NCBI GenBank assembly: GCA_030761205.1 | Contig: JAULJL010000002.1 | Span: 23,787,010-23,851,009 of the forward strand | Source of the DNA: Fremontodendron californicum | Lineage: Eukaryota > Streptophyta > Magnoliopsida > Malvales > Malvaceae | Reading direction: 5' to 3' | Length of the DNA stretch: 64,000 nucleotides | In this document: positions 10,701 to 21,097 of the stretch, piece after piece | How the letters are laid out: every line of letters starts with the position of its first letter | How positions within the stretch are numbered: position 1 is the first letter of the stretch | Program-made: the position numbers and the translations under genes | The notes under the pieces: model-generated | Databases searched by the model: none | Seen by the model: the letters and a program-made list of their open reading frames with translations, nothing else | What the model was told of the DNA's origin: nothing

Positions 10701-11689
10701 AAATGCAAGAATATGATAATAAACTCATAAATGGCAACAAACAAGCATCCAAATTAAAGCAAACTTCAATTATATATAGTAGATGAAGATTTAAAGCATC
10801 AAGACTAAAAAAATAACAAAAATAACATGATAAATCAAGGCAAAACAGAAACTGTATAAAAAAAAATCTGGGCTATTCAGCCATGGTAAGAAAATAAGGA
10901 AAAAAATTGTAAAAATTATTTAAGAAAGAGATGAAGAAAGAACTTAAAAAGAACATAAAAAAACACTTGTTGAAAAAGAAAACTCACCAAAATAATAATA
11001 AAAATAGAAAAAACAAGAATGGAAAATCAAGAAAGTGCAAGAGTTGGTGCTAAAAGCAACCTCAAGAAGCTATCTTTCAAGCTTTTTCTCCTCAAACTTT
11101 TCTTTCTTTCCTAAACTTTTCTTTTTTGCTTTCCACCAAGGAGAGAAAACTAAGCAAAAACCAAGAAAAAAATCTAAAAATCCTCTCCTCTATGTGATGG
11201 CCGAATTCCCCCTCTCTCCTCACCTAGGATGTTGTCATTTTGATTCCAACCAACTTCCATCCAAGGGCTAGTGATTCAAGTTGAAAATTTATGAAATTAT
11301 CACCATTAGATTAGGCCATCAGCTGTCCATAATTACAGCTGTTCAAGAATAATGTTGACACTCTCCCTCTTCATGCATTGGCCCATGTGGCTTATTTGCA
11401 ATGGCTTGATCAAAAAAATCACTAACTCTTAATTCTTGACCTTTTGATTGACAAATCAGAAGCTTCTTCCCTCCCTTGGGCCTTGGCTGGCCAGCACTCT
11501 CTTTTCCAGCCCAAGTCTGATTTTTTTGAAAGGCAAGAAAAGCCCTTTTCTATTGCTTGGGTAAAATGACCGTTTTGCCCCCCGGAGCAAATAAATGGCA
11601 AACGAACTCCAAATTCAAATTTTCCTTTTTTAGTACTTTTAAAATAATAAAATATTGAATTCTGGAAGTTTTCAAAATTTTCCGAGTCC

Positions 11690-12640
11690 GTTTGCTATTT
11701 ATTTGGATTTTTTCTTTCAAAAATGCCTTTTTATGCCCCTACATTTTACCATTTTTTAAACGAGCTCCAAATCAAGATTTTTCTTCACCAATATCTTCCA
11801 AATAATTTAAAAGTGTGATTTGGATGTTTTTATAATTTTTGGAACTAATTTGGTATTTTTTCGGGATTTATCTGCTTGAATTACTGCATAGGAGGCCCGA
11901 GATTTAGCCATTTTGCAAACGAACTCCGAATCAAGATTTTCTCTCACCAATCTCTTCAAAATAATTTGAAAAAGAGATTTACAAAATTTCATAATTTTTG
12001 GAGTCCATTTGCTATTTTCAGGGATTTATCTTCTGGAATTATTGCATGGACGCCCGGGATTTGGCCATTTTGCAAATGAACTTCGAATCAAGATTTGCTT
12101 TCGCCAATCTCTTCCAAATAATTTAAAAATGATATTTGCAAATTTTTAGAATATTTAGAGTTCATTTGCTATTTTTTCAGGATTTTTCTTCTGGAATTAT
12201 TGAACAAGAGGCCCGGGAATCGGCCATTTTGCAAATGAGCTCCGTATCAAGATTTTCTTTCGTCAATCTCTTCCAAATAATTTAAAAATGATATTTGAAA
12301 ATTTTCAAAAGATTTGGAGTTCATTTGCTATTTGTCCGGGATTTTTTTCTGGAATTATTGCATTGGAGGCCCGGGATTTGGTCATTTTGCAAATGAACTC
12401 AGAATCAAGATTTTCTTTTGCCAATCTCTTCCAAATAATTTAAAAATGAGATTTGCAAGTTTTAAGAAGATTTGGAGTTCATTTCGTATTTTTTAGGGAT
12501 TTTTCTTCTTGAATTATTGCATAGGAGGCTCGGGATTTGGCCATTTTGCAAATGAACTCCGAATCAAGATTTTCTTTTCCAATATCTTCCAAATGATTTA
12601 AGAATGAGATTTGCAAATTTTCAGAATTTTCGGAGTCTAT
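11690..12640 (-). repeat. Tandem repeat of about 159 bp in LTR A (about six units)
   Basis: The word ATCAAGATTTTCTTT recurs near 11773, 11933, 12089, 12248, 12406 and 12565. Each unit holds GAGTTCATTTGC followed about 60 bp later by its complement GCAAATGAACTC. One perfect 12-base pair of arms is 12317-12328 with 12389-12400. Related blocks of three or so units sit in LTRs B, C, D and E. Confidence 0.82.
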
Positions 12641-13129
12641 TTGCTATTTTTCCCAATTTTTCCAATTTTACCCTTTTGCCTCCGAAACCCGGTTTTGCCC
12701 AAAAACAAGTTCGATTTTTAGATTTTCTTCAAATTGAGCCTTGGGTTATCCCTTTTTAATCTTTCCTCATCCATAAGGGGCTTTTGTCTTACCAAGTCGG
12801 GCCATTTCTGTAATTCTTCCCGATTTCACCGAAATCCACCAAAAACCCTAATTCTCGGTTTTCTCCCGGATTTACTTTTCTTTCAGTTTTTCTTTCAATT
12901 GGCTTCTCCATTACCCGTAGTCAGTGCTTATCTTTCATTTGGAACCTTCAATTTTGACCAATTCGATCGTTAAGGCATTTTTTCCCAAATTTCCCGGAAT
13001 AGGGTTTCCTTTCTACTAAATCTCCATAACCCAACTTTCAAACTCCATATCTTTCAATGTAGACCTCGGATTATCAAAATTCTTTCACCATTTTTCAATT
13101 GAAATTCAAATCTTGATTTTGAAAGTGGG

Positions 13130-13211
13130 TTGACTTTTTTAGTAATTGACTTTTTGGGGTTGACTTTTTCAGGGTTGACTTTTGTTGAGGTTGACTTTTT
13201 TTGATTTTGAC
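13130..13211 (-). promoter_or_regulatory. Six regularly spaced TTGAC (W-box) cores in LTR A
   Basis: TTGAC followed by T begins at 13130, 13146, 13160, 13175, 13191 and 13207, so the spacing is 14-16 bp. TTGAC(C/T) is the binding core of WRKY transcription factors. The cluster lies 136-217 bp inside the LTR start, within probable U3. That it acts as an enhancer is inferred from the motif and its conservation in other copies. Confidence 0.55.
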
Positions 13212-13347
13212 TTTTTATGCTCGCCCTCTTAAAATAAGTCTCGGAGTACCACCTGCAGGATGAAAAAAGTCTTTTTACATTCTGAAACATCAATTTAGGA
13301 AGAACACATACCTGTTTTAGTGGTCCGGACAAAATTACGTGTCTACA

Positions 13348-14786
13348 AGGAGGTTTCAAAGATTGAAGATAGACAGGTGCAACGAGTTGACCCTGTAGCA
13401 GCTTCGGGTATAACTCGCTGTAAGTAGTGGGGATAGGGTCATATTGAGGCTTTTGGGTATTCCTCATAGGCCTTTGATCATTTTGGGGAAAGTTTTGAGT
13501 GTTTGAGGGAATGGCTATCTGAGGAGATATGCCAGTCGGATATGGTTGCTGTGGTATGGCTGTGTAGGGAAAAGCATTCTGAGTGTGGCTGTGTATAGCA
13601 GGATAGTAAGGGTTTTAGGTCGGGTAAGGTGTATAGGGCGTTGGAGGTGAAAAAGGTCGGTTATTGAAACTGACTACGTGAGCCTTCCCTTCCTGTTTCT
13701 TGGCAAGAGTTGTTTTCTTTTGGGCGACTTGTTCCCCACTTCCCATCTTTTCGCTTTTGGTCGCGATTTCAATCATCTCTCCAGATATGACCATATTTGC
13801 GAAATTTTTGGTGGCATTACCCACTAACTTCTCGTAGTATGGTGCCTTCAGGGTGTTGATGAAGAGAACTGTAGTTTTATTATCAATCAGGGGTGGTCGC
13901 ACTTGGGTAGCCATGTCTCTCCAATTTTGGGCATACTGTTTAAAACTTTCAGTATCTTTCTTCTTCATGTTTTGCAGGGATAATCTATCAGGTACCATGT
14001 CAGAGACGTGCTTGTAGTGTTCCAAGAAGGCCCTAGCCAAATTCGTCCATGATCGGATCTTGCTGCGAGTGAGTTGATTGTACCATCAAGTGGCAGACCC
14101 AGTGAGGCTATATTGCAAACAGTGGATGAGCAACTTCTCATCACTATCATGTCCGATCATTTTCTGACAATACATCATCAAATATGCTGAAGGATTGGTG
14201 GTCCCGTTATACTTCTCAAAATCCGATGTCTTGAACTTGGATGGGATTTTTAAGCCGGAGACTAAACTCATCACTTTAGAACGAGGCTTCCAAACAGTTC
14301 AGCTCTTTCCAAGGCCCTCAACCTTTCTTCCAATAGCTGATACTTCTTTTGTGATTCAACTATTTTGACTCTTTTCAGTTTCGCTGCTTTACTCTTTTCT
14401 TGCTCGGCAAGCTCATCCAGGTCTGGGATATCGATAGGATCTGTCAGGATTGCCCCAAGGTTTACCCTAATTGGCATCTATTTCTGTGCCCCTGTGTTGG
14501 GTTGAATATACACGAAAGGTGTTTCAGCTACCGGTGGTGGAGTTTTTGTATTCTGTGCAGGTTGACTGTTTGTTAGTATGGCTTCTTGCTGCCCCTCTTT
14601 TCCCCCTTGATGTCCTGATTCTAATACTGAGGCTAAATTCTCCATGTGTCCCTTTCCTTTGACTGTGGCGGACACCAGTTCCATCAGCTTAATCATCTGA
14701 TCCCTTAATTCGGCCTGAGACTTGGCTAAGTGATCCCTCAGCTCATCCTGTGCCCTTTCCATTCTCTCCATTTGTTCATTCTCCAT
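13348..14786 (-). pseudogene. T1 gag N-terminal and central part
   Basis: On the minus strand the frame opens at 14786 with a charged coiled-coil (MENEQMERMERAQDELRDHLAKSQ-like, 14478-14786). It continues through a second helical piece (14271-14477), a short segment (14086-14274), and the capsid-type retrotransposon gag domain (13615-14040, with MARAFLEHYKHVSDM, ESFKQYAQNWRDMA and TLKAPYYEKLVG). A Pro/Tyr-rich linker then runs to 13348, where solo LTR A begins. At least three frame shifts separate the parts. Gag would form the cytoplasmic particle in which reverse transcription occurs. An open frame that runs from here into the LTR (13054-13467) is a chance fusion. Confidence 0.8.
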
Positions 14787-15040
14787 GATCCTGACTTGTG
14801 ATCGAGTATTATACTGATGTGGAGTGCTTCTCTCTGGGAGTTTCGGTGGGCGCCCAATTTTTGAACCTTGGTGTAAATACCATGGAATAGAATTTCATAG
14901 CATATTATTTTGTTCATTAATTAAATGTGTGCAAGGATGAATGAATAAATCAATGCATTACTGATCAAACAAATAGATGAATGTATGCTTCTTTAATTGT
15001 ATGGAATAAGATGATGCAAATAATAGTATTTGCCTTAAGA
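14787..15040 (-). other. Spacer between T1 ORF1 and gag
   Basis: About 250 bp of AT-rich sequence with no supported coding content. In Ogre-type elements such a spacer separates ORF1 from gag-pol. I see no clear promoter or splice signal in it. Confidence 0.45.
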
Positions 15041-16552
15041 TCAAATTCCAACAAAAAGGTTTTTCATTAATTCATGGAAACTTGTTACATATCCTCTCTC
15101 ACTTTCGGGATACATAAAAGATCGTATTTCCTCATACTGGTCTTGAGCCTCCTCTAGGAAATTCAATAGGCGCTGTCCATGCTCCCCAGTCGGGTTAACA
15201 TCACGCCTCAAACTCTTTACCTTCTCCGACATCTCTCTGGCCTTGACCATAGCCTTGTGGATTTGCCTAGTCAAGTGGTCTATATACTACTGCCTCCCCA
15301 TGGTCTCAGTCTTCCTCCTTCAGCTAGTATCTAAAGCTAATTCATTTTCCTGGCTCTATTCGATTTTCCTCTCTCTGTATTCCCGAATGATGGCAGCAAT
15401 GTAAGCTTTTTGTACTTGCAACTGATGCTCTAAAGTCTGAATAGTCGCACGAAGTGTCTCATTTTCCTTGCATAGCACGGATTTCCTTTCCCTCTCATTT
15501 CCCAACTTTGCTTTCAATAGCTCATTCTCTTGTAGGCATCTTTCTAACTTGGTCAAAATCAGTGACTGGGCATCTCCTCACTTTTGCCGCTCATTAAAAA
15601 TCAGGACTCTTTTTCCTTGTTGTCCTTAGCCTTACCCTTCTAGAAGTCCAATTCGTTCTGAAGCTTTTCTATCTCTTTCTCATGGGCGCTCTGAGACCTG
15701 TTTGTTCCAGTGAACTGTCCCTTGGTTCCTAGTCTCTTGCTCTCTAGATGCAAGTCCTGTATATTGGATTACTCTATATCTCGCTCTTTAACCAACCTCC
15801 GTGTCTTGGCCTCTTGGATCTGAAGGTCGGTCCTCAAATCTTTGACTTCCTCCTGAAGCTTATCATATTCACGCTTTATTTTCCCTTTGTTTTATAATTC
15901 TTGCCTGACAAGCTCAATCTCTGAGAGTACAACCGGCTTTGGTTGAAAGATTACAGGATAAGCAGAGGCATCATCGGCATGGAGTACTATGTCGAGGAAC
16001 CTCTTGGCTCTCCAAACCAAGTACCTGGGAGTAGTGTTATCGGTATATCTACCCAATTCTGATCGGTGCAACTTCCTCCATGCTTTGATGAGCTCACGTG
16101 TTTCCTTCATTTACTCGAGCCCATTATATGCAAAATCTACCAAAGTGAGCCCATGAGTCATCGGGATGAATTGCTTAGATCCATACTGTCTTCGTACCAA
16201 GAGTGGTGCATAGCTGATAGCTCCCCAAATTCCCAATAAAGGAACCCACTGTTTGTCTCCACGACTATATAGAATGGATCCCATTGGCATCCACAGAGCT
16301 CTCTAAGTGACGTCTTCTCGGACTAAGCGACGAAGAGTCATGATCCACTGTTTCTTATCTCCCTTTTCTCGGCCACTCTTTCTTGTATAATTCCTTGAGA
16401 GGAATGAAAGTCATTATGTAGTGATGAAGGTTTTCCTTATCCTCTCCCTAAAAATGACTCTAGATCCAAACATACAAAAGCTGTGCACATCCCTCGAAAC
16501 GTCCCTCCTCTTTTCTTCGAAAAAAATTGAGTGACCTAAACGTCTCGGCAAG
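15041..16552 (-). pseudogene. T1 ORF1 C-terminal part, coiled-coil
   Basis: This is the continuation of the plant-mobile-domain ORF after the Athila insertion. The minus frame resumes at 16552 with AETFRSLNF, the expected continuation of the segment ending at 26024. Later pieces are an HRSELGRYTDNTTPRYLVWRAKR segment (15892-16110), a heptad-rich coiled-coil (15356-15556, LERCLQENELLKAKL) and another helical segment ending near 15041 (QDQYEEIRSFMYPES). Several stops and shifts are present. The function of ORF1 in Tat elements is unknown. Confidence 0.72.
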
Positions 16553-16557
16553 GATAG
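16553..16557. repeat. Left target-site duplication of A1 (GATAG)
   Basis: GATAG precedes the LTR start TGATAACTCG and is repeated exactly at 26019-26023 after the 3' LTR. A perfect 5-bp duplication is what Ty3-type integrase produces and defines both ends of A1. Confidence 0.95.
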
Positions 16558-17204
16558 TGATAACTCGTATAATTATATAGTTTTTAGTTATGTTTTATTA
16601 TTGTTTTGTGTCAAATACGAGTTATTATTGTTTAGTCTAATTGTGTTTATGATCTTTTATATTTTTATGTAATTTGGTGTTTTTCACAAGTTTCTTTGAG
16701 TGATTTCAGATTACTAGAATTAAGGGCAAATCCAGTTCAGTTCCAGTTCCGACACCTTTTGCCATATCAGCTATATCTCGAGTTTCACTGAAGCAATAAG
16801 GCTGAACTTTGTATCCCTGCAAAGCTAAGAGGCATATCTATCTTTTTCATGTTTTACACTTCTTGAAACGGAGTCGTTTTCCCTAGCGAAATCGACCATC
16901 AAGTTGGCTGATGTGCAATGACGTCTGTTCTGCACCGTTTTGGTATTTTGACCATATCTTCCGATCCACGTACGCAAATGATCTGATTCCAACGGCTATG
17001 GATCCGTAACTGATAGGGGTATATTTTTCTAGAAGACCATTTTATCAGATCGAGCCTCCAACATTGACAAAATCGACCATCAAGCTGGCTGATCAGAATT
17101 GTCATACAATATGACGAAAATTGTTAGAAAAATGCACCCACCTATTATACCTACCTTTGAAATTTGTAAAGCTTGTCTCTTGTCATTTAGCCCTCCAAAA
17201 TGTG

Positions 17205-17212
17205 TATAAATA
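17205..17212 (+). promoter_or_regulatory. TATA box of A1 5' LTR promoter
   Basis: TATAAATA followed by GAGGGC, in a GC-richer context than its surroundings. A start site about 30 bp downstream (near 17240) would leave a U3 of about 680 bp. This promoter would drive the genomic RNA and any spliced ORF2 or LOG RNA. Confidence 0.7.
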
Positions 17213-17267
17213 GAGGGCCTTGGATGAGTATTGGGATACATTGATACATTGGTAGGATAGCCATTGT

Positions 17268-17273
17268 AATAAA
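17268..17273 (+). terminator. AATAAA polyadenylation signal in A1 5' LTR
   Basis: AATAAA lies about 60 bp downstream of the TATA box, so it would be within R near the start of the transcript. The copy in the 3' LTR (25245-25250) would be the functional one. Confidence 0.5.
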
Positions 17274-18047
17274 ATTCTCTAAGTTTTCTTTTTCTTTCCT
17301 TTCTCTAGTTTTCTTTTTCTTCTTACATTTCTTTTCATTTTATTCATATCTAGTATGTGTTTCTAATCATATTGTTGAGGTGATGAGGTGAAGCTCTTGG
17401 TAAATGCTAAGGTTAGTCTCTTAAACATGAGCTGAAATGAATCATCATTTATAAGCACTAGTATAGATAATATTTTCTTTTGGTTTAAAATCATACTTGC
17501 AAAGTAGAGATCTTGATTCATTATTGACAATGAAAATGGCACAGTAAATGCTTGGTTTCATAACCTTGATTTGTTGTAGACATATACTTTGGCATAAGGA
17601 ATGCTTGGACTCTTTTTATGAGTTTTGAGGACACCAAATGAACATAATATCATATGCTATGGACGTTGGACAATTTGGACTGAATTGCTAAACCTTCCGA
17701 TTGGAACCTCCCTTATGTGTGGATTTCAATTGTGTAATAAAACAAGATTAATCTTAGCATAACACCAAGAGTGGATTCTCTAACCTCAACATCCTTTCTT
17801 ATTGTTTTTTATATTTTGTTTAATTTCTTTTATGTTATTTTATTTATTTTGTTCTCTAATATCTTGTTTATTTTGTTTTGTTGTTGATTCCCTAATATCT
17901 TGTTTACTTTCTTTTTCTTATATATTTATAAACTTATACTTACTAATACGCTTCCCTGTGGTTCGACCTCGGACACCCGAGAATTTATTACTTGAACATA
18001 ACCTGCACTTGGGTTTACAACTCTTAATTGAGTTTCTATCAAGTTTT

Positions 18048-18065
18048 TGGCGCCGTTGCTGGGGA
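18048..18065 (+). other. A1 primer-binding site (tRNA-Asp type)
   Basis: TGGCGCCGTTGCTGGGGA begins seven bases after the LTR end. It matches the Athila/Calypso-type PBS, complementary to the 3' end of tRNA-Asp, with one difference (T for C at the twelfth base). Confidence 0.88.
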
Positions 18066-18313
18066 AGCAATACTAAGTATATAAGTTTATAAGTATATTT
18101 ATTTTTATTGGCTGGTTATACCGCCTAATTTTCTATATATTTATATTTATATTGTATATTAACTTTGTTTTATTTTTATTGGCTGGTTATACCGCCTAAT
18201 CTGTATATTAACTTTGTTTTATGCTTGTTTGGCGACGTGATTTTAGATCTCGTCGTTTAGTTAGATTTTATTGTGAAACTTTTTCAGGTAATCTTTCTAA
18301 TACAACTCCTAAC
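18066..18313 (+). other. A1 leader with short duplication
   Basis: The leader holds two copies of TATTTTTATTGGCTGGTTAT plus ACCGCCTAAT, starting near 18101 and 18170, followed each time by TGTATATTAACTTTGTTTTA-like sequence. An ATG at 18221 is in frame with gag, but family comparison favours the later start at 18314. TTTTTCAG at 18281-18288 resembles a splice acceptor just before gag. Confidence 0.5.
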
Positions 18314-21097
18314 ATGGCTGACAATGAAAGTGTTCATGCTGAAGATGAGAACAGACAAGTACGCACCATGCGTGACTACTTGCAACCAACTCGAAGCTCA
18401 TCACCCTCTTGTTTTATTTTTCCTCTCAATGCAAACAACTTTCGTTTTAAACCAGGTATGATAGCTTTGCTTCCAAATTTCTATGGGTTGGAATCGGAAA
18501 GTGCTTACTCGTTTCTAAAAGACTTCGAAGATGTATGTGTCACCTTTAATGACCAACAATGTACAAATGAAATTGTCAAGCTAAAATTATTTCCTTTTTC
18601 TTTAAAAGATAAAGCAAAAATTTGGCTTCATAATTTAAAACCAAGGTCAATTGGCACATGGCAAGAATTACAAACTGAGTTTCTAAAGAAATTTTTCCCA
18701 GCACATAAAACTACTGCTTTGAAAAGACAGATTCAAAATTTCAATCAAAATCAAAATGAAGCATTTTTTCAGTGCTGGGATCGTTTTAAAGATTTGTTAA
18801 GTTCTTGTCCACATCATGGTTTTGAAAAATGGCGTCTTATTAGTTTCTTTTATGAAAGTTTAACTCCCGAAACTAAACAATTTGTTGAAACAATGTGTAA
18901 CGGTGAGTTTCTAGAAAAAGAACCTGAAGAAGCCTTTGACTACCTAGACCATTTGGCAGATAACTCTCAAGCCTGGCACACAGATAATTCCTCTGAAAGT
19001 TCCAATAGATCTAATGTTGTTTCTAACAGAGGAAAATATCATTTTAGTCAAGAAGATGAGATAAAAGCTAAAGTAGCTAATTTGGCTAGAAAGATTGAAG
19101 CCATGGAACTTAGAGAAGTAAAAGAAGTGAAAACGGTTAAAAATGAAGAAAGTTGTGGAATTTGTGAAATCATGGGACACCCCACTTCTGAATGTCCAAA
19201 CATTCCCATTCTTAAAGAAGCGTTGCATGATCAAGTAAATTCCATAAACACATTTAAAAAGCCTTTTCCTTCTCCTTACTCTGAAACGTATAACCCTGAA
19301 TGGAGAAATCATCCCAACTTCAGTTGGCGGAATAATAATCATGTTCAGGTACCACAATCTCAAAATCCGGGCAACACTTTTTCCTATCAACCTTCACGTG
19401 TACAAACCTTGGAAGAGACATTGCAAGCATTCATGCAAACACAAGCAAATGTGAATAACCGGACTTCACAGGACATCAATGAGATCAAAAACACCTTGTC
19501 CACATTGACAGCTTCATTACGCACTCAAGAAAAAGGTAAGTTTCCTGCTCAACCTCAGCCTAACCCTTCTACTCAATGTCTTGTTTCTTGCTCCAATGAA
19601 ACTCAACAGGAAAATGCCAGTTCTATCACAACTCTTCGAAGTGGAAAGGCAATTGACAAAAGCATTCCATCAAAAGACCAAGATCCTCCTTCCCCTCCGA
19701 AAAGTAATGGTAAGGATGATGGTAAGTCTGAACTTCTTGAAAATTTGGATAAAGAAAAAGGTATGCATCCTGCTCCTTTTCCTCAAAGGTTGCAAACAAT
19801 AAAGAATTTGAATCAAAATGCAGAAATATATGAACTTTTCAAACAAGTTAAGATTAACATTCCTTTATTGGATGCAATCAAACAAGTTCCATCTTATGCT
19901 AAATTTTTGAAGGACATGTGCACAGTTAAAAGGAAACATAATGTACAAAAGAAAGCATTTTTGACGGAAAGTGTGAGCTCAATCATTCAGCACCTTACTC
20001 CACCAAAATTCAAAGATCCTGGATGTCCAACAATCTCATGCATCATTGGAAACACTAGAATAGAACGTGCATTGCTTGATCTTGGTGCTAGTGTTAATCT
20101 TTTGCCTTTTTCTGTTTATCAACAGTTAGGTTTAGGTGAACTCAAGGAAACACCTGTTACACTTCAACTAGCTGATCGTTCTGTAAAAATTCCTCGAGGG
20201 ATAGTTGAAGATGTTTTGGTTCAAATTGATAATTTTTACTTCCCTGTTGATTTTATTGTTTTGGACACACATCCTGTTTCAAATCCAAATGTTCAAATTC
20301 CTGTTATATTAGGCCGTCCATTTCTTGCAACTTCTAATGCTCTGATAAATTGCAGGAATGGTATGTTGAACATTTCTTTTGGAAATATGACTTTAGAATT
20401 AAATGTGTTCAACACTTGCAAGCAACCTGGTGATGATTCAGAAGTACATGAAGTGGATTTCATTGAAGAACTTGTTCATGAACATCTCACCACTACCACA
20501 TTCCATGATCCTTTAGAAGCTTATTTAATTGAATGTGAGTTTGATAATGCTTCAGAAATTTCACACACTGATTCTTTGTTAAATTCTTTTCAGGTTAAGC
20601 ATTGTTGGAAACAAAAGTTTGAGGAACTTCCATCACTCACAAATGTCATTGTACCATCAACTATTGAACCACCCAAGCTGGATTTAAAACCATTGCCATC
20701 CGAGCTAAAATATTCCGTTTTGGGTGAGAATGAAACTTTTCCAGTCATAAATGAACTTGAGGAACTCAGAAATGATGCATATGAGAATTCTAAAATTCAT
20801 AAAGAAAGAACTAAAGCCTTTCATGACAAGTTAGTTTCAAGAAAAACATTTGATGTTGGGCAAAAAGTTCTACTTTATAATTCTAGACTTCACATATTTC
20901 CTGGTAAGTTGAGATCAAGATGGACTGGCCCATTTGTGGTTAAGCATGTGTATCATTATGGAGCAGTTGACATTGAGAATACTCAAAATGGTAACGTATA
21001 CAAGGTAAATGGACAAAGACTCAAACTCTTTTTGGAAAATCATGTTACTCAAGAAGAGGTTGTTTTTCTTTCTGATCCTTGTTTTGAAAATAACTAG
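18314..21097 (+). CDS. A1 Gag-protease fused in frame to integrase C-terminal tail (RT/RH/IN core deleted)
   Basis: An open frame reaches from 18221 to the TAG at 21095. I take the ATG at 18314, because Athila Gag normally starts close before the RTMRDYLQPTR motif. Order by residue from 18221: Gag capsid region about 60-260 (FFPAHKTTALKRQIQNF, CPHHGFEKW), a CCHC knuckle CGICEIMGHPTSEC near 311, a Pro/Ser linker, and aspartic protease near 618 with LLDLGASVNLLP and VILGRPFL near 690. The usual lead-in to RT (LPSELKYSVLGENETFPVI) then passes directly, near nt 20748, into the post-integrase tail (NELEELRNDAYEN... GQKVLLYNSRL... FPGKLRSRWTGPFVV). The join keeps frame. The protease has DLGAS, usual for Athila. 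The product could supply Gag and protease while RT and integrase come from elsewhere. Confidence 0.9.
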   Translation: MADNESVHAEDENRQVRTMRDYLQPTRSSSPSCFIFPLNANNFRFKPGMIALLPNFYGLESESAYSFLKDFEDVCVTFNDQQCTNEIVKLKLFPFSLKDKAKIWLHNLKPRSIGTWQELQTEFLKKFFPAHKTTALKRQIQNFNQNQNEAFFQCWDRFKDLLSSCPHHGFEKWRLISFFYESLTPETKQFVETMCNGEFLEKEPEEAFDYLDHLADNSQAWHTDNSSESSNRSNVVSNRGKYHFSQEDEIKAKVANLARKIEAMELREVKEVKTVKNEESCGICEIMGHPTSECPNIPILKEALHDQVNSINTFKKPFPSPYSETYNPEWRNHPNFSWRNNNHVQVPQSQNPGNTFSYQPSRVQTLEETLQAFMQTQANVNNRTSQDINEIKNTLSTLTASLRTQEKGKFPAQPQPNPSTQCLVSCSNETQQENASSITTLRSGKAIDKSIPSKDQDPPSPPKSNGKDDGKSELLENLDKEKGMHPAPFPQRLQTIKNLNQNAEIYELFKQVKINIPLLDAIKQVPSYAKFLKDMCTVKRKHNVQKKAFLTESVSSIIQHLTPPKFKDPGCPTISCIIGNTRIERALLDLGASVNLLPFSVYQQLGLGELKETPVTLQLADRSVKIPRGIVEDVLVQIDNFYFPVDFIVLDTHPVSNPNVQIPVILGRPFLATSNALINCRNGMLNISFGNMTLELNVFNTCKQPGDDSEVHEVDFIEELVHEHLTTTTFHDPLEAYLIECEFDNASEISHTDSLLNSFQVKHCWKQKFEELPSLTNVIVPSTIEPPKLDLKPLPSELKYSVLGENETFPVINELEELRNDAYENSKIHKERTKAFHDKLVSRKTFDVGQKVLLYNSRLHIFPGKLRSRWTGPFVVKHVYHYGAVDIENTQNGNVYKVNGQRLKLFLENHVTQEEVVFLSDPCFENN

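Larger units (their letters stand above)
7812..13347 (-). mobile_element. Tat LTR A: 5.5 kb solo LTR inserted in T1 gag
   Basis: The element reads on the minus strand from TGTAGACACG at 13347 to GGTTGCGACA at 7812, with TG...CA ends. It has no gag or pol coding sequence. Its full length aligns, block by block, with the T1 5' LTR (5442 bp) and the T2 3' LTR (4740 bp), so it is one LTR and not two LTRs plus an interior. It interrupts gag between a Pro-Pro and the zinc-finger segment and is flanked by GGGAG/AGGAG. The structure is what unequal recombination between two LTRs leaves behind. Internal blocks are a W-box cluster, a 159-bp tandem repeat, degenerate ATG/CAT-rich arrays and a terminal stem-loop. 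No genes are visible in it. Confidence 0.87.
16558..18041 (+). repeat. A1 5' LTR
   Basis: 1484 bp, TGATAACTCG... to ...TTTCTATCA. It contains a plant TATA box (17205-17212), an AATAAA signal (17268-17273), and an internal direct repeat of ATCGACCATCAAG(C/T)TGGCTGAT near 16887 and 17067. A pyrimidine-rich stretch (17280-17340 and 17800-17940) lies in probable U5. A short open frame at 17802-18092 runs out of the LTR and has no support as a gene. Confidence 0.95.

Noticed and set aside
11035..12973. Several 60-79 codon plus frames in LTR A
   Set aside because: They lie in and around the 159-bp tandem repeat, on the strand opposite to the element, and are not conserved in LTRs B to E.
13054..13467. 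137-codon minus-strand frame
   Set aside because: A chance fusion of T1 gag (to 13348) with the start of LTR A.
16899..17105. 68-codon minus frame present identically in both A1 LTRs (also 24876-25082)
   Set aside because: Identity follows from recent LTR duplication. The frame overlaps the internal direct repeat and has no motif.
18944..19390. 148-codon minus frame opposite gag
   Set aside because: Antisense shadow of the conserved gag frame.
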